Assembly (NCBI GenBank): GCA_023399215.1
Contig: JAEWQJ010000055.1
Coordinates: 1-62,445, forward strand
Source: Methanobacteriota archaeon
GTDB taxonomy: Archaea > Halobacteriota > Methanosarcinia > Methanosarcinales > Methanosarcinaceae
Direction of reading: 5' to 3'
Length of the DNA: 62,445 bases
The stretch's first letter is position 1; each line of letters starts with the position of its first letter. The position numbers and the translations under genes were made by a program. Below the pieces are notes generated by a model, which did not search any database, was not told the DNA's origin, and worked only from the letters and a program-made list of their open reading frames with translations. This document shows, one piece after another, positions 1 to 9,038 of the stretch.

Positions 1-699
1 AAAGGTCTTGGTCGCAGAAACTTGCACTAACAACTATCAATTCAGTTATGTTCGTTTCGCGATGATATATTATGAAAAACTATCACCGCCCAGAATTAAC
101 CGAACCGACAAAATCCTCGTCAGACAGAAAAGAACTCCTGTCTCCATTATTAATGAATAGTAATTGCTGCATTTATGATGCAGGAAATTATAGTTATGTG
201 CTCATAGTATTTAAAGGTATCTATTCCCTTTTAAATTAGGAAGAAACCTTGAATAGATGACTATGAGAAAAACCGTCCAGCACAATAAATTCATGCTGAA
301 TCAGGGAACACATATACATCAGTTTTAGTATATAAAGCTTTTTGTTCAGGAATATTTGAGAAAAACAAATTAAATAAATAATGGAAATCTGTTTTGTAAA
401 ATTCCTGATTTTCACTCTTGAATTACAAATTCAAGAGCAATTCACGCTTGTTTTGCGCGTGGAACATACAAAGGAATATCCGATATATATACCTGTCGCC
501 TGCCCGGTTACTTAGAAAAAAATAATAATAAGAAGAGTGAAAAAGAGAATAAAAAAGCGCAGCATTAAAATATTAGCATAAAGTTGAAAGCTGCAAGATG
601 AATAACCTTAAAACTCGAAAAAACGATATATAAGGGATTTAGGTGTATAAAAATAAAAAATATAACTACAATATAAACTATACATAATGAGGTATCAAA
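1..699. other. Intergenic region upstream of aIF1A
   Basis: No convincing coding region is visible. The stretch is AT-rich. It contains a perfect 10-bp stem with a 3-nt loop at 415-437 (CTCTTGAATT / AATTCAAGAG) and a shorter hairpin near 122-155 (AGACAG / CTGTCT) that could be the end of an upstream transcript. The promoter for the following operon lies near its right end. Confidence 0.5.
625..635 (+). promoter_or_regulatory. TATA box for aIF1A-rio1-KH operon
   Basis: GATATATAAGG is a good archaeal TATA element. It sits about 70 bases before the inferred aIF1A start, which leaves room for a start site near 655-660. No other box is visible before the three co-directional genes. Confidence 0.5.
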
Positions 700-1029
700 C
701 TGGCAGACTTAAAGAAACCTACATCCAAAGCCAAGCCCGTAACGGCAGAACCCGTTACAAGAGTACGCACACCGCGCAGGGAGAATAACGAGATCCTGGC
801 AACCGTTGAGAGTCTACTGGGTGCAAACCGGCTAAGACTCCGTTGCATGGATGGGGTCGTTCGCATGGGAAGGATTCCAGGTTCAATGAAGAAAAAAACC
901 TGGATAAGAGAAGGAGACGTCGTTATTGTCGTGCCCTGGGAGTTCCAGAACGAAAAAGCAGATGTGATCTGGAAGTATACAAGGCCGCAGGTAGACTGGC
1001 TTGAGAGAAAAGGATACCTGAAAGGATAA
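700..1029 (+). CDS. eif1A: Translation initiation factor aIF1A
   Basis: This is the archaeal homologue of eIF1A, an OB-fold protein that binds the A site of the small ribosomal subunit during start-codon selection. The body (MGRIPGSMKKKTWIREGDVV, then VPWEF and DVIWKYTRPQV) is diagnostic. The first in-frame ATG (847) would remove the conserved N-terminal part RVRTPRRENNEILATVESLL, which is encoded without interruption from about 760. An in-frame TGA at 688-690 limits the start. Only a CTG at 700 follows a Shine-Dalgarno-like GAGGT (690-694) at proper spacing, giving LADLKKPTSKAK as N-terminus. That makes 109 residues, normal for the family. The CTG start is inferred. The gene is followed one base later by the Rio1 gene. 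Confidence 0.85.
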   Translation: MADLKKPTSKAKPVTAEPVTRVRTPRRENNEILATVESLLGANRLRLRCMDGVVRMGRIPGSMKKKTWIREGDVVIVVPWEFQNEKADVIWKYTRPQVDWLERKGYLKG

Positions 1030-1030
1030 T

Positions 1031-1813
1031 ATGGGAATGGATCAGGAAAAGAAGATAAGGCGCATCGATAGCGCTAAAGATAAATCTCGGGCCAGGGAGA
1101 AGGACTCCGAGCGGCTGAAAGTAGAAGAAAACGTATTCGATGTGCCCACACTTAAAATTCTTTATACGCTTTCTAACAAGGGCGTAATAAAAGCAATGGG
1201 TGGAGCTATCAGTACTGGAAAGGAAGCAAACGTATTCTATGCCGAAGGTCCAGATAAAGAGCTGGCTGTAAAAATATACAGAATTGCGAGCAGCACCTTC
1301 AAGGCCATGGATGCCTACATTATGAAGGATCCTCGCTTCACAAACATTCGAAAAAACAAACGAGATATTATTTTTGCATGGACTCGCAAGGAACTTCAGA
1401 ACCTGAAGCGCGCCAAAAGCGCAGGAGTCCGAGTTCCAGAGCCTGTACTTACAGAAAAGAATATTCTTATTATGGAATTTATGGGAGAAAAAGAGGTACC
1501 TTACCCACTTCTCAAAAATACGCATCTTGAAAACGAGGAAGCAAAGAATATTTTTGATACCATCGTTGAATACATGCGTCTCCTATATAAAAAAGCAAAT
1601 CTTGTACATGCCGATCTAAGCGAATATAATATCCTGATCGACCCGAACAACCTGACTCCCATATTTATTGATATGGGACAATCCGTAACCCTGGAGCATC
1701 CTAATGCCCGGGAGTTCCTTTACAGGGACGTGCAAAATATACTCAGGTTCTTCAGCCGCTATGGGATAAAGGACAAACCTGAAGAGCTATTTAAAAAAAT
1801 ACAGGCGGAATAA
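1031..1813 (+). CDS. rio1: RIO-type serine/threonine protein kinase (Rio1)
   Basis: An atypical kinase/ATPase needed for late maturation of the small ribosomal subunit. Visible kinase signatures are the nucleotide loop ISTGKEANVFYA (residues about 61-72), lysine in ELAVKIYRI, the catalytic loop LVHADLSEYNIL (about 190-201) and the metal-binding IFIDMGQSV (about 210-218). At 260 residues it is the usual archaeal Rio1 length. It begins one base after the aIF1A stop and ends one base before the KH gene, so the three are almost certainly one transcript linking initiation and 30S assembly. Confidence 0.95.
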   Translation: MGMDQEKKIRRIDSAKDKSRAREKDSERLKVEENVFDVPTLKILYTLSNKGVIKAMGGAISTGKEANVFYAEGPDKELAVKIYRIASSTFKAMDAYIMKDPRFTNIRKNKRDIIFAWTRKELQNLKRAKSAGVRVPEPVLTEKNILIMEFMGEKEVPYPLLKNTHLENEEAKNIFDTIVEYMRLLYKKANLVHADLSEYNILIDPNNLTPIFIDMGQSVTLEHPNAREFLYRDVQNILRFFSRYGIKDKPEELFKKIQAE

Positions 1814-1814
1814 T

Positions 1815-2363
1815 ATGACTCAGTATGTCAAAATCCCCAAAGAAAGAGTCGGAGTAATCATAGGCCCGAAAGGAGAAACAAAAAAGTTTATCGAGGACAA
1901 AACTGCGTGCCAGCTTGAAATCGATAGCGAAAGCGGAAAGATAGACATTACCTGTGAAGAAGATCCACTAAAAGAGTTTAGGATCCTCGAAACTATAAAA
2001 GCAATAGGAAGAGGGTTCAGTCCTGAGAAAGCTCTTGAACTTCTGAATGATGAGATGCTTATGCTTGAGATCATCGATCTTTCCGACGTTGCTACAACTC
2101 CAAAAGAACTTCAGCGGATAAAGGGCCGGATAATAGGAAGAAGTGGAAGAACCAGAGAACTTGCAGAAACCCTGATAAACGTTAAGATCTCAGTCTACGG
2201 AAAAACCGTATCCATACTTGGGCACCCTGAGCAGAACACTATAATTCGAACAGCTATAAGGATGCTTCTCGATGGAGCTACACACGGTGTAGTCTACAAG
2301 TTTCTGGAAAAAAAGCATCAGGAACTCCTCCAGTCCCAGCTTGACTCAGTTGACTTTTATTAA
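1815..2363 (+). CDS. KH-domain RNA-binding protein (archaeal Pno1/Dim2-like)
   Basis: 182 residues with two KH modules. The first has VGVIIGPKGETKKFIEDKT with the GxxG loop (residues about 12-28). The second has GRIIGRSGRTRELAETL (about 104-120). This is the arrangement of archaeal Pno1/Dim2 (Krr1-related) proteins, which bind the 3' end of pre-16S rRNA and work with Rio1 and Nob1. It starts one base after rio1. The role is inferred from family and context. Confidence 0.88.
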   Translation: MTQYVKIPKERVGVIIGPKGETKKFIEDKTACQLEIDSESGKIDITCEEDPLKEFRILETIKAIGRGFSPEKALELLNDEMLMLEIIDLSDVATTPKELQRIKGRIIGRSGRTRELAETLINVKISVYGKTVSILGHPEQNTIIRTAIRMLLDGATHGVVYKFLEKKHQELLQSQLDSVDFY

Positions 2364-2384
2364 GAGAAGAATATGAAATCCACA

Positions 2385-2419
2385 GGGCCTTAGAATATTA
2401 TAAAAGTATTTCAAGGCCC
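2385..2419 (+). terminator. Putative terminator of the aIF1A-rio1-KH operon
   Basis: A GGGCCTT / AAGGCCC stem (2385-2391 and 2413-2419) lies 21 bases after the KH stop. It is followed by a T-rich tract (TATAATGTTATTTTAACTTTTC). Confidence 0.5.
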
Positions 2420-2477
2420 CTATAATGTTATTTTAACTTTTCTGGAAAACTGATTTACAGTTTTCCGCTTTTGCTAA

Positions 2478-2592
2478 ACTTTCTCACTCAAAGTTTTTCA
2501 GTAAAAGCTTCTTACTCAAAGCTTCTTACTTAAAGTTCCTCACCTGAAAGTTCTCATGTAAAGTACCTCACTCAAAGCATCTCACCAAGCTT
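2478..2592. repeat. Degenerate 14-bp tandem repeat between convergent operons
   Basis: About eight units resembling CTTCTTACTCAAAG and TTCCTCACTTAAAG follow each other with 13-15 bp spacing. The array lies between the KH gene and the convergent pyrC gene. No coding potential is evident. Confidence 0.6.
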
Positions 2593-2608
2593 GTTCAAAA
2601 TCTGTTTC

Positions 2609-4015
2609 TTAGTCCTGAGTTTCACCAGTTTCTTCCAGGTCTTCTTCATCCTCTTCGGATCGTTCTCCTCTGCCTTCGAGGAAGTTACCCCGCCCAGGTT
2701 TTGCATTAATCGATTCCTCAATCCAGATCACTTCACCCCTGGAGAGAGTATACTCAGGAAAAACTCCTTCCATACCTTCAAAGGGAGTCCAGCCCGCTTT
2801 ACTGTGAAGGAATTCGGCCTTTATAGGGCGAAGTTCGCGAGGATTTACAATAATCAGGTCTGCATCAAAACCTACCTCAAGCCTTCCTTTGGATTTGCGA
2901 TCCAGCCCAAAGGCTTTTGCCGGATTCCAGCTTGTAAGCATGATCATCCGCGAAAGCGGCAAGATGTTTTTCCTTACTGCAGCAAGCATAAGAGGCATGA
3001 GAGTCTCTACTCCGGGCACTCCCGAAGGAGCGACTCTTATATCAACATCCTTTTCGGATTCCAGGTGCGGGGCATGATCCGAAGCTACCATATCAATAGT
3101 CCCATCGTTAATTCCATTTACGAGAGCTTTAATACTGTTGCCTCCCCGAAGAGGAGGATTCATTTTTCCAAAAGATCGAAGCCTTTCCCAATCTCGTGTA
3201 GAAAGGAAAAGGTGATGAGGAGTAACTTCACATGTGAAAAGGGGTTCTTTATTCTCCCTTCTTGCAAGATATTTTTCCTTTCTGATAATACCTGTAGCTT
3301 CAAGCGTGCTAATGTGGCAAAGATGAGCCTTTACTTGCAACTTGGAAACGAGCTCCAGGGCTTTTTGAACAGCAGCAGCCTCACATGCATTCGGGCGTAC
3401 CCTTGAGTGGTACTCATAAGAAGTATCTCCTTTTAACAGTTTTTCAAACTCAAGGCGCATTTTCTCGTCCTCAGCATGTATGGTCGCAAGTGCACCAAGA
3501 CGTTTAATTTCGGCAAGCGCTTCTTCAAAGGTTTCCTCATTAATATTTAGCCCGCCTGTAGACTCGGCCATGAAAATTTCCCCAAAAGCAGTAACCCCCA
3601 GTTTCCAGAGTTCTTCTAATTTTTCGATATTGCCTGTTACCCCGCCATTGATTCCAAAATCGACAATAGACTTTCCCCTTGCGAGTCTAAGTTTTTGTTC
3701 AAATTCCCGCCTATTTGTCGTGGGAGGCACTGTATTAGGCTGATCAATGACAGTGGTAACTCCCCCAGCAGCCGCTGCACACGATCCCGTATACCAGTTT
3801 TCCTTTGAGGTCATCCCAGGATCCCTGAAATGGACATGTACGTCAATCCCGGCAGGTAAGGTAAGAGCTCCACCCGCATCAATTATCATGTCCGAGCTTG
3901 AAACCCTGAGGTCTTTTCCTATTTTAGTAACTTTACCGTCCTCAATAATAATCTCGGCAGACTGAAGCGAATTATTGTAATAAATCCTTGTATTTTTGAT
4001 AAGAATATCAGGCAT
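2609..4015 (-). CDS. pyrC: Dihydroorotase
   Basis: Catalyses cyclisation of carbamoyl aspartate to dihydroorotate in pyrimidine synthesis. 468 residues of the amidohydrolase (type I dihydroorotase) family. Visible are the metal-binding GIDVHVHFRDPG (residues about 55-66), GGVTTVIDQPNT, ATIHAEDE, HLCHIST and the catalytic DMVASDHAPH. The extreme C-terminus is acidic (about 20 Glu/Asp in the last 30 residues), beyond the usual family end and probably a disordered tail. It starts at ATG and is separated from phoU by a purine-rich repeat. Confidence 0.95.
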   Translation of the reverse strand: MPDILIKNTRIYYNNSLQSAEIIIEDGKVTKIGKDLRVSSSDMIIDAGGALTLPAGIDVHVHFRDPGMTSKENWYTGSCAAAAGGVTTVIDQPNTVPPTTNRREFEQKLRLARGKSIVDFGINGGVTGNIEKLEELWKLGVTAFGEIFMAESTGGLNINEETFEEALAEIKRLGALATIHAEDEKMRLEFEKLLKGDTSYEYHSRVRPNACEAAAVQKALELVSKLQVKAHLCHISTLEATGIIRKEKYLARRENKEPLFTCEVTPHHLFLSTRDWERLRSFGKMNPPLRGGNSIKALVNGINDGTIDMVASDHAPHLESEKDVDIRVAPSGVPGVETLMPLMLAAVRKNILPLSRMIMLTSWNPAKAFGLDRKSKGRLEVGFDADLIIVNPRELRPIKAEFLHSKAGWTPFEGMEGVFPEYTLSRGEVIWIEESINAKPGRGNFLEGRGERSEEDEEDLEETGETQD

Positions 4016-4197
4016 GGGCGTCTATATGCTTATAAACGTACTTAAAACCTGACATTAGAGAGAACAGCAAATGGTTAGTTAAAAAAGAGATAGAGATCAG
4101 AAAGAAAACGAGAAATGTGAAAACGTCATCAGAGAAATAAAGAAAAAGCAGAAATGGAAAAAAAGATAAGAGAAAGATGGGAGAAAAATCGTAGAAA

Positions 4198-4346
4198 GGT
4201 TGGAGAAAGAGATGAGATGAGAGAGAAAAAGAAAAGATAGGAAAAATGGAGATAAGAAAGAAAAAGGAAAGATAGGAGAAATGGAGATGAGAGAGAAAAA
4301 GGAAAGATAGGAGAAATGGAGATGAGAGAGAAAAAGAAAAGATAAA
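4198..4346. repeat. 35-bp purine-rich tandem repeat
   Basis: Three near-identical units begin at 4233, 4268 and 4303 (start AAAGATAGGA, middle GAGATGAGAGAG), with a partial unit before them from about 4198 and a fragment after. One strand is almost wholly A/G over about 270 bases (4080-4350). The array fills the pyrC-phoU intergenic gap; nothing else is seen there. Confidence 0.8.
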
Positions 4347-4354
4347 AAGCCTTT

Positions 4355-5014
4355 TCAGTTCAGTTTAACTCTCTCAGCCGTGGCGAGATAGACTACGCTT
4401 TCACAGATATTGCAGCAGTGGTCTGCAATTCTTTCAAGATAACGGATCAGGAAAAGTAAATTTGTAGCTCTCGAAATGATACTTGTGTCTTTTGCCATCA
4501 TTTCAATCAGCTCGACCCAGACTGCGTAAAAGAGTTTATCGACCTCTTCATCCCTTCGTGCTGCTGTTCTTGCAAGTTCGACATCCTGAGTCTCAAAAGC
4601 CTTGAGGGAATTTTCAAGTATAAATGAGGCGATATCTGCCATTTTTTTTGTATCTATAAGTGGTTTTACATGTTCGCCCTCTACTCTTCCTGGGATTTTG
4701 GCGATATTTATTGATAGTCCCACAATTCTCCTCAGATCTGCCGTGATCTTCAGAGTAGATACTACAAACCGGAGATCACTGGCCATAGGCTGCTGAAGTG
4801 CAAGCAGATCAAAAACTGAGACCTCAATACTTTCCTCAAGTTTATCCACTTCGGGCTCAAGAGCAAGTGTTTTTTCAGCAAGCTTGACATCGAGATTTAT
4901 AACTGAAGTCATCGAGTCCCTGAAAATCAGTTTTACCATTTCTCCAAGAGAAAGTACAGACTCCTTAAGCAGATCCAGCTGCTTCACATATTGTTCTCGA
5001 GTCATTAAAATCAC
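4355..5014 (-). CDS. phoU: Phosphate signalling protein PhoU
   Basis: Helical PhoU protein, 219 residues, made of two three-helix repeats with the acidic metal-binding motifs typical of the family (EPEVDKLEESIE around residues 51-62 and RRDEEVDKLF around 152-161). In bacteria PhoU damps PstSCAB transport and signalling; archaea lack the PhoR partner, so here it probably acts on the transporter. It overlaps the end of pstB by four bases, giving translational coupling. A second, AbrB-fused PhoU protein lies at 35.4 kb. Confidence 0.93.
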   Translation of the reverse strand: MILMTREQYVKQLDLLKESVLSLGEMVKLIFRDSMTSVINLDVKLAEKTLALEPEVDKLEESIEVSVFDLLALQQPMASDLRFVVSTLKITADLRRIVGLSINIAKIPGRVEGEHVKPLIDTKKMADIASFILENSLKAFETQDVELARTAARRDEEVDKLFYAVWVELIEMMAKDTSIISRATNLLFLIRYLERIADHCCNICESVVYLATAERVKLN

Positions 5015-5787
5015 CCAAACCTGCCTGTAATATAATCCTCAGTACTCTTTTCCCTTGGATTTTGAAAAATCTGCCTTGTCTGGCCGAACTCAATCAATTC
5101 CCCCATAAGGAAAAATCCGGTATAGTCTGAGATCCTCGCTGCCTGCTGCATATTATGAGTTACGATTACTATAGTGTAATCTTTTTTAAGTTCCATGGTC
5201 AGATCCTCAATCCTTAAGGTAGAAATTGGATCAAGAGCGCTTGTAGGTTCATCAAAAAGAATTGTTTTTGGTTTTACTGCCAGGGTTCTGGCAATGCACA
5301 GTCTTTGTTGTTGTCCCCCACTCAGAGAAAGAGCAGGAGACTTAAGCCTGTCTGAAACTTCATCCCAGATTGCAGCCGAACGAAGGGCCTGTTCAACAAT
5401 GCCGTCAAGATCTTTCTTGTTTGCGCCATGTATACGCGGCCCGTACGCGACATTATCATAAATTGACATAGGAAAAGGGTTGGGTTTCTGAAAAACCATG
5501 CCCACGTTTTTTCTAAGCTCAACAGCATCCACATCTGGCCTGTATATCTCCTTGCCTTCTATTGTAACTTTACCTTCAATTCTGCAGTTATTAATAAGAT
5601 CATTCATCCTGTTTAAGCAGCGAATAAAGGTGGACTTGCCACAGCCTGAAGGGCCTATAAGAGCAGTTATGCTGTTTCTAGGGATCTGCATGGAGACGTT
5701 CTTAAGCGCCTGCTTCTCCCCGTACCACAGATTAAGGTTTTCTATTTTTATCTGAGGTTGAGATACGTTTTGAATACCTTCAGTCAT
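5011..5787 (-). CDS. pstB: Phosphate ABC transporter ATP-binding protein
   Basis: 258 residues. Walker A GPSGCGKST, Q-loop MVFQKPNPFPMSIYDNVAYG (characteristic of PstB), signature LSGGQQQRLCIA, Walker B TILFDEPTSALD and switch histidine VTHNMQ are all intact. It powers phosphate import by PstA/PstC. Fourth gene of the pst operon; it overlaps phoU at its 3' end and lies 50 bases after pstA. Confidence 0.96.
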   Translation of the reverse strand: MTEGIQNVSQPQIKIENLNLWYGEKQALKNVSMQIPRNSITALIGPSGCGKSTFIRCLNRMNDLINNCRIEGKVTIEGKEIYRPDVDAVELRKNVGMVFQKPNPFPMSIYDNVAYGPRIHGANKKDLDGIVEQALRSAAIWDEVSDRLKSPALSLSGGQQQRLCIARTLAVKPKTILFDEPTSALDPISTLRIEDLTMELKKDYTIVIVTHNMQQAARISDYTGFFLMGELIEFGQTRQIFQNPREKSTEDYITGRFG

Positions 5788-5837
5788 TTAGGAACCTCAT
5801 TATCATATAAATCCAGATAGGTCATTAGTAACAAAAG

Positions 5838-6767
5838 TTAAATTTTCAATTTATTTCGGTAGTGCCTGCGAATCAGAACAGCTATAAGATTCAAACTGAG
5901 AACAAGAATCAACAAAACCAGAGCTGTTCCATACTGAATAGATCTGGTTTTTGCAATATTTGTCCCGGCCGTTGCAAGCACGAAAAGATGGTAAGGGAGC
6001 GCCATAAATTGAGAATTGATTGAGTCTGGCAGCCTGGGCAAGAAGTAAGCCACGCCAGTAAAAAGAATCGGAGCCGTTTCCCCTGCAACCCTTCCAATAC
6101 TCAGGATAGAACCTGTAATGATTCCAGGAATAGCAGCCGGCAGTACCGCATGTCTGATTGTCTGCCATTTACTGACCCCAAGTGCAAGGGATGATTCCCG
6201 GTATTCATTAGGAACCGCAATCAATGCCTCTTCAGTGGAACGGATAATCACTGGAATGATCAGGAGGGAAAGTGTAAGGGAAGACGAAAGTATGGAAGGA
6301 CCAAAACCAAAATATTTAACAAATAACGCCAGCCCGAAAAGTCCAAAGATCACAGAAGGAGTTCCTGCAAGGTTGTTGATTGCCATTTCAATTAACCAGG
6401 TTGTACGAGTTTCTCCTGCATACTCATTAAGGTATATAGCAGCCATAACTCCCACAGGAAGAGCCACGCTCATGGAACCTACTATGAGGTATATGGTACC
6501 CACAATTGCGGGATAGATTCCGCCTTGAGTCATCATAAGTCTGGGCATTTCAGTAAGGAACTCAATGTTAATTGCACTATACCCATTGTAAATAATATAA
6601 CCAAGAATGACTAGCACAAATCCCATTACTGCCAATGCTGAGAGGCCAAGCAGTGCAAAGGCGATTTTTTCACTTTTCTTTGCGTTTAATCTTATGCTTA
6701 GTCCTCCCTGAATCCTGGCCACTTTACTATCACTGTCTTTTACTTCTGCGTTTAGCTCCATGCTCAA
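5838..6767 (-). CDS. pstA: Phosphate ABC transporter permease PstA
   Basis: 309 residues. A hydrophilic N-terminal 30 residues is followed by six predicted membrane segments. The EAA loop for ATPase contact is visible as ESSLALGVSKWQTIRHAVLPAAIPG. The start overlaps the end of pstC by four bases. Forms the membrane channel with PstC. Confidence 0.94.
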   Translation of the reverse strand: MSMELNAEVKDSDSKVARIQGGLSIRLNAKKSEKIAFALLGLSALAVMGFVLVILGYIIYNGYSAINIEFLTEMPRLMMTQGGIYPAIVGTIYLIVGSMSVALPVGVMAAIYLNEYAGETRTTWLIEMAINNLAGTPSVIFGLFGLALFVKYFGFGPSILSSSLTLSLLIIPVIIRSTEEALIAVPNEYRESSLALGVSKWQTIRHAVLPAAIPGIITGSILSIGRVAGETAPILFTGVAYFLPRLPDSINSQFMALPYHLFVLATAGTNIAKTRSIQYGTALVLLILVLSLNLIAVLIRRHYRNKLKI

Positions 6768-7654
6768 TCCACCTTGAATCTGTACCTTCTTTTAATTGAA
6801 TCCGCAATCAGGTTAATCAGGAAAGTTATGATGAAAAGCACAGATCCGACCGCAAAGAGAGCATGGAAGTGGGTACTTCCCTGAGGAACCTCACCCATTT
6901 CAAGCGCAATTGTGGCAGTCATTGTCCTTACAGAAGCCAGAAAGCCTCCTGGAAAAGAAGGAATTACTGCGGTATTTCCAGTTACCATCATAAGGGTCAT
7001 AGTCTCCCCTATAGCTCTCCCTATACCAAGCATTACAGCCGCTGAAATTCCCGATAATGCTGCAGGAACTATGACTTTATATATTGTCTGCCATTTTGTA
7101 GCCCCAAGAGCAAGCGAACCCTGTTTGAGAGTACTGGGAACAGAACTTATAGCATCCTCTGAAATAGTGATAATCGTAGGAAGTGCCATAATTCCCAGCA
7201 TAATAGAGCCTGTAAGAGCAGTTTGGCCGGTTGGCAGGTTAAAGTTCTTCTGTATAACTGGAACCAGTACAACAAGCCCAAAGAATCCAAATACAACAGA
7301 AGGAATACCTGCGAGAATTTCAATAAATGGCTTAAGGAAATCTGCAATCCTTGGATCAGCAATTTCAGAAATATATATAGCAGCAGCAATTCCCAGAGGC
7401 ACAGCAAAAAGGATAGCTCCGACAGTAACAATAAGAGATCCGAAAAATAGAGGTAATAACCCAAACTGCCTGTTTATGGATGTTGGATACCAGAATTTTC
7501 CTGTAAGAAAATCCATAAGAGACGTATCCTTAAAAAGAAGTAAACCGTCTCTAAACAAAAAAAGGCATATAAGGAAGAGAATTACAACTGTAAGGGCACT
7601 GACTGAAAACAGTGTCCATTCGATTGTTTTTTCCTTATAAATTCTGCTTAGCAT
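6764..7654 (-). CDS. pstC: Phosphate ABC transporter permease PstC
   Basis: 296 residues with about six membrane helices and an EAA motif (LKQGSLALGATKWQTIYKVI). The first helix is at residues 15-35, and the periplasmic-type stretch FLTGKFWYPTSINRQFG is typical of PstC. It follows pstS by 43 bases and is translationally coupled to pstA. Confidence 0.94.
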   Translation of the reverse strand: MLSRIYKEKTIEWTLFSVSALTVVILFLICLFLFRDGLLLFKDTSLMDFLTGKFWYPTSINRQFGLLPLFFGSLIVTVGAILFAVPLGIAAAIYISEIADPRIADFLKPFIEILAGIPSVVFGFFGLVVLVPVIQKNFNLPTGQTALTGSIMLGIMALPTIITISEDAISSVPSTLKQGSLALGATKWQTIYKVIVPAALSGISAAVMLGIGRAIGETMTLMMVTGNTAVIPSFPGGFLASVRTMTATIALEMGEVPQGSTHFHALFAVGSVLFIITFLINLIADSIKRRYRFKVD

Positions 7655-7697
7655 TTTTGTCCCTTAGATTATTATATAATTTAGTTTAGAGGTTGCT

Positions 7698-8591
7698 TTA
7701 CTTTTTTAGTGGAATATACCCGACCGTGCTCACAATGCTCTGCCCTTTTTCGCTCAACACAAAATCGGTGAATTCCTTTGTTAAGCCTGAGGGCTCCCCG
7801 TTAGTGTAGAAGTAGAGAGATCTTGAAAGCGGGTATGAACCATTAAGTATAGCTTCAGAGGTTGGAGTTACAGGCCCATCACCATTGTCCAGGCTTAATG
7901 CCTTTACACTGCTGTCAAGGTATGCAAAACCGATATAGCCTATCGCATTGGTATTTTGAGATACCTCGGTAACTATGCCTCCCGTAGCAGGCTGAGTAAG
8001 GGCATCAGGCCGATATTCGTCACCTTGCAAGACGTCTTTCTGGAAGTCTTTATAAGTTCCGGAACTGCTATCTCTGGAAATCACAGAAATTTGTGCATCA
8101 GTTCCACCAACTTCCTTCCAGTTGCTGATACTTCCATTATAGATACCTCGCAGCTGGTCAAATGTAAGGTTAGAAACAGGGTTAGAAGGATTTACAATTA
8201 CAGTAATGCCATCAGAAGCAATAGTAGTTTTAACAGGATTGATTCCTTTTGCTTCAGCAGATTTAATTTCATCATCTGTCATTTCTCTGGATGCTGAAGC
8301 AATATTTACTTCACCGTCAATGAGCGCAGCAATCCCGACTCCGGACCCACCACCAGTAACTGTTATGCTTTTTCCAGTGTTTTCATTCATAAATTCTTCA
8401 GCTTCAGCCTGAGCAAGAGGCAGAACTGTATCTGAACCTTTCAATAAAATGCTTTGAGATTCACCTGCAGGAGTTTCTTCTGCAGAGGAAGGCCCTTCAT
8501 TATTTTTAGTTCCGGTACACCCAATTCCCAGGAACACGAGCCCAATCATCAATAATATGAGAACTGTATATTTTTTTAATGTATTTACCAT
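7698..8591 (-). CDS. pstS: Phosphate-binding lipoprotein PstS
   Basis: Extracellular phosphate-binding component of the Pst transporter. The signal LLMIGLVFLGIGCTG ends in a lipobox-type Cys. The binding-protein body has KGSDTVLPLAQAEAEEF, TVTGGGSGVGIAAL and SRDSSSGTYKDF, the Ser/Thr/Arg phosphate contacts of the family. The open frame extends 83 codons upstream, but that extension is AT-rich and lacks family similarity. The ATG at 8591 has AGGAGTG nine bases upstream, which gives 297 residues, the normal length. First gene of pstSCAB-phoU. Confidence 0.93.
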   Translation of the reverse strand: MVNTLKKYTVLILLMIGLVFLGIGCTGTKNNEGPSSAEETPAGESQSILLKGSDTVLPLAQAEAEEFMNENTGKSITVTGGGSGVGIAALIDGEVNIASASREMTDDEIKSAEAKGINPVKTTIASDGITVIVNPSNPVSNLTFDQLRGIYNGSISNWKEVGGTDAQISVISRDSSSGTYKDFQKDVLQGDEYRPDALTQPATGGIVTEVSQNTNAIGYIGFAYLDSSVKALSLDNGDGPVTPTSEAILNGSYPLSRSLYFYTNGEPSGLTKEFTDFVLSEKGQSIVSTVGYIPLKK

Positions 8592-8671
8592 GTGTACAGA
8601 CACTCCTATAAGTAACAAATAAAATTTGCATTTATCTAAGTCGTTTCCAGTATAATGCACAATAAATGAAA

Positions 8672-8681
8672 AATATATAAA
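8672..8681 (-). promoter_or_regulatory. TATA box for pst operon
   Basis: On the minus strand TTATATATTT lies about 85 bases before the chosen pstS start and would place transcription start near 8650. The rest of 8592-9038 holds no gene, only AT-rich sequence and a palindrome at 8859-8889. Confidence 0.45.
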
Positions 8682-8858
8682 GATTCGCTTCATAGAATAT
8701 AGAGAAGTATGTATGAATGAAATATGAGAAATACAGTATGACAATATATAGATTCTATATAAAGAATAGAGAAAGAGAGAAAAGAAAAAAAGAGACAAAA
8801 AGAGAAATAGCATCAAGGAAACAAACATGAAATTCTTCAAATAATAGGCGCAAAGAAA

Positions 8859-8889
8859 TGAAAGTACTTTTCAAATCACAGTACTTTCA
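8859..8889. repeat. Palindromic repeat TGAAAGTACT / AGTACTTTCA
   Basis: Perfect 10-bp arms (8859-8868, 8880-8889) with an 11-base spacer. Related copies, including flanking similarity (GGCGCAAA / GGCACAAA before the left arm), occur at 30191-30221 and 30269-30294. Confidence 0.7.
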
Positions 8890-9038
8890 TGTTAAATCGG
8901 TATAAGAGATCAATAGCAGGCAAAAAATTGATTGAAGCCCAGAAACAGAAATAACCGAGTTTAAAGGCCAATCTGTGAATATATAAAAGTAACGTGAACA
9001 CTTAAAAACACATAAACTCAGAACAGAAAAGCGCAGGT

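Noticed and set aside
923..1525. 200-codon minus-strand open frame
   Set aside because: Antisense to aIF1A and rio1, no recognisable protein features.
2591..3406. 271-codon plus-strand open frame
   Set aside because: Antisense to dihydroorotase, no family resemblance.
7698..8840. Longer pstS start at 8840
   Set aside because: The extra 83 codons precede the signal peptide, cover the TATA box and have no family similarity; ATG 8591 has a ribosome site.
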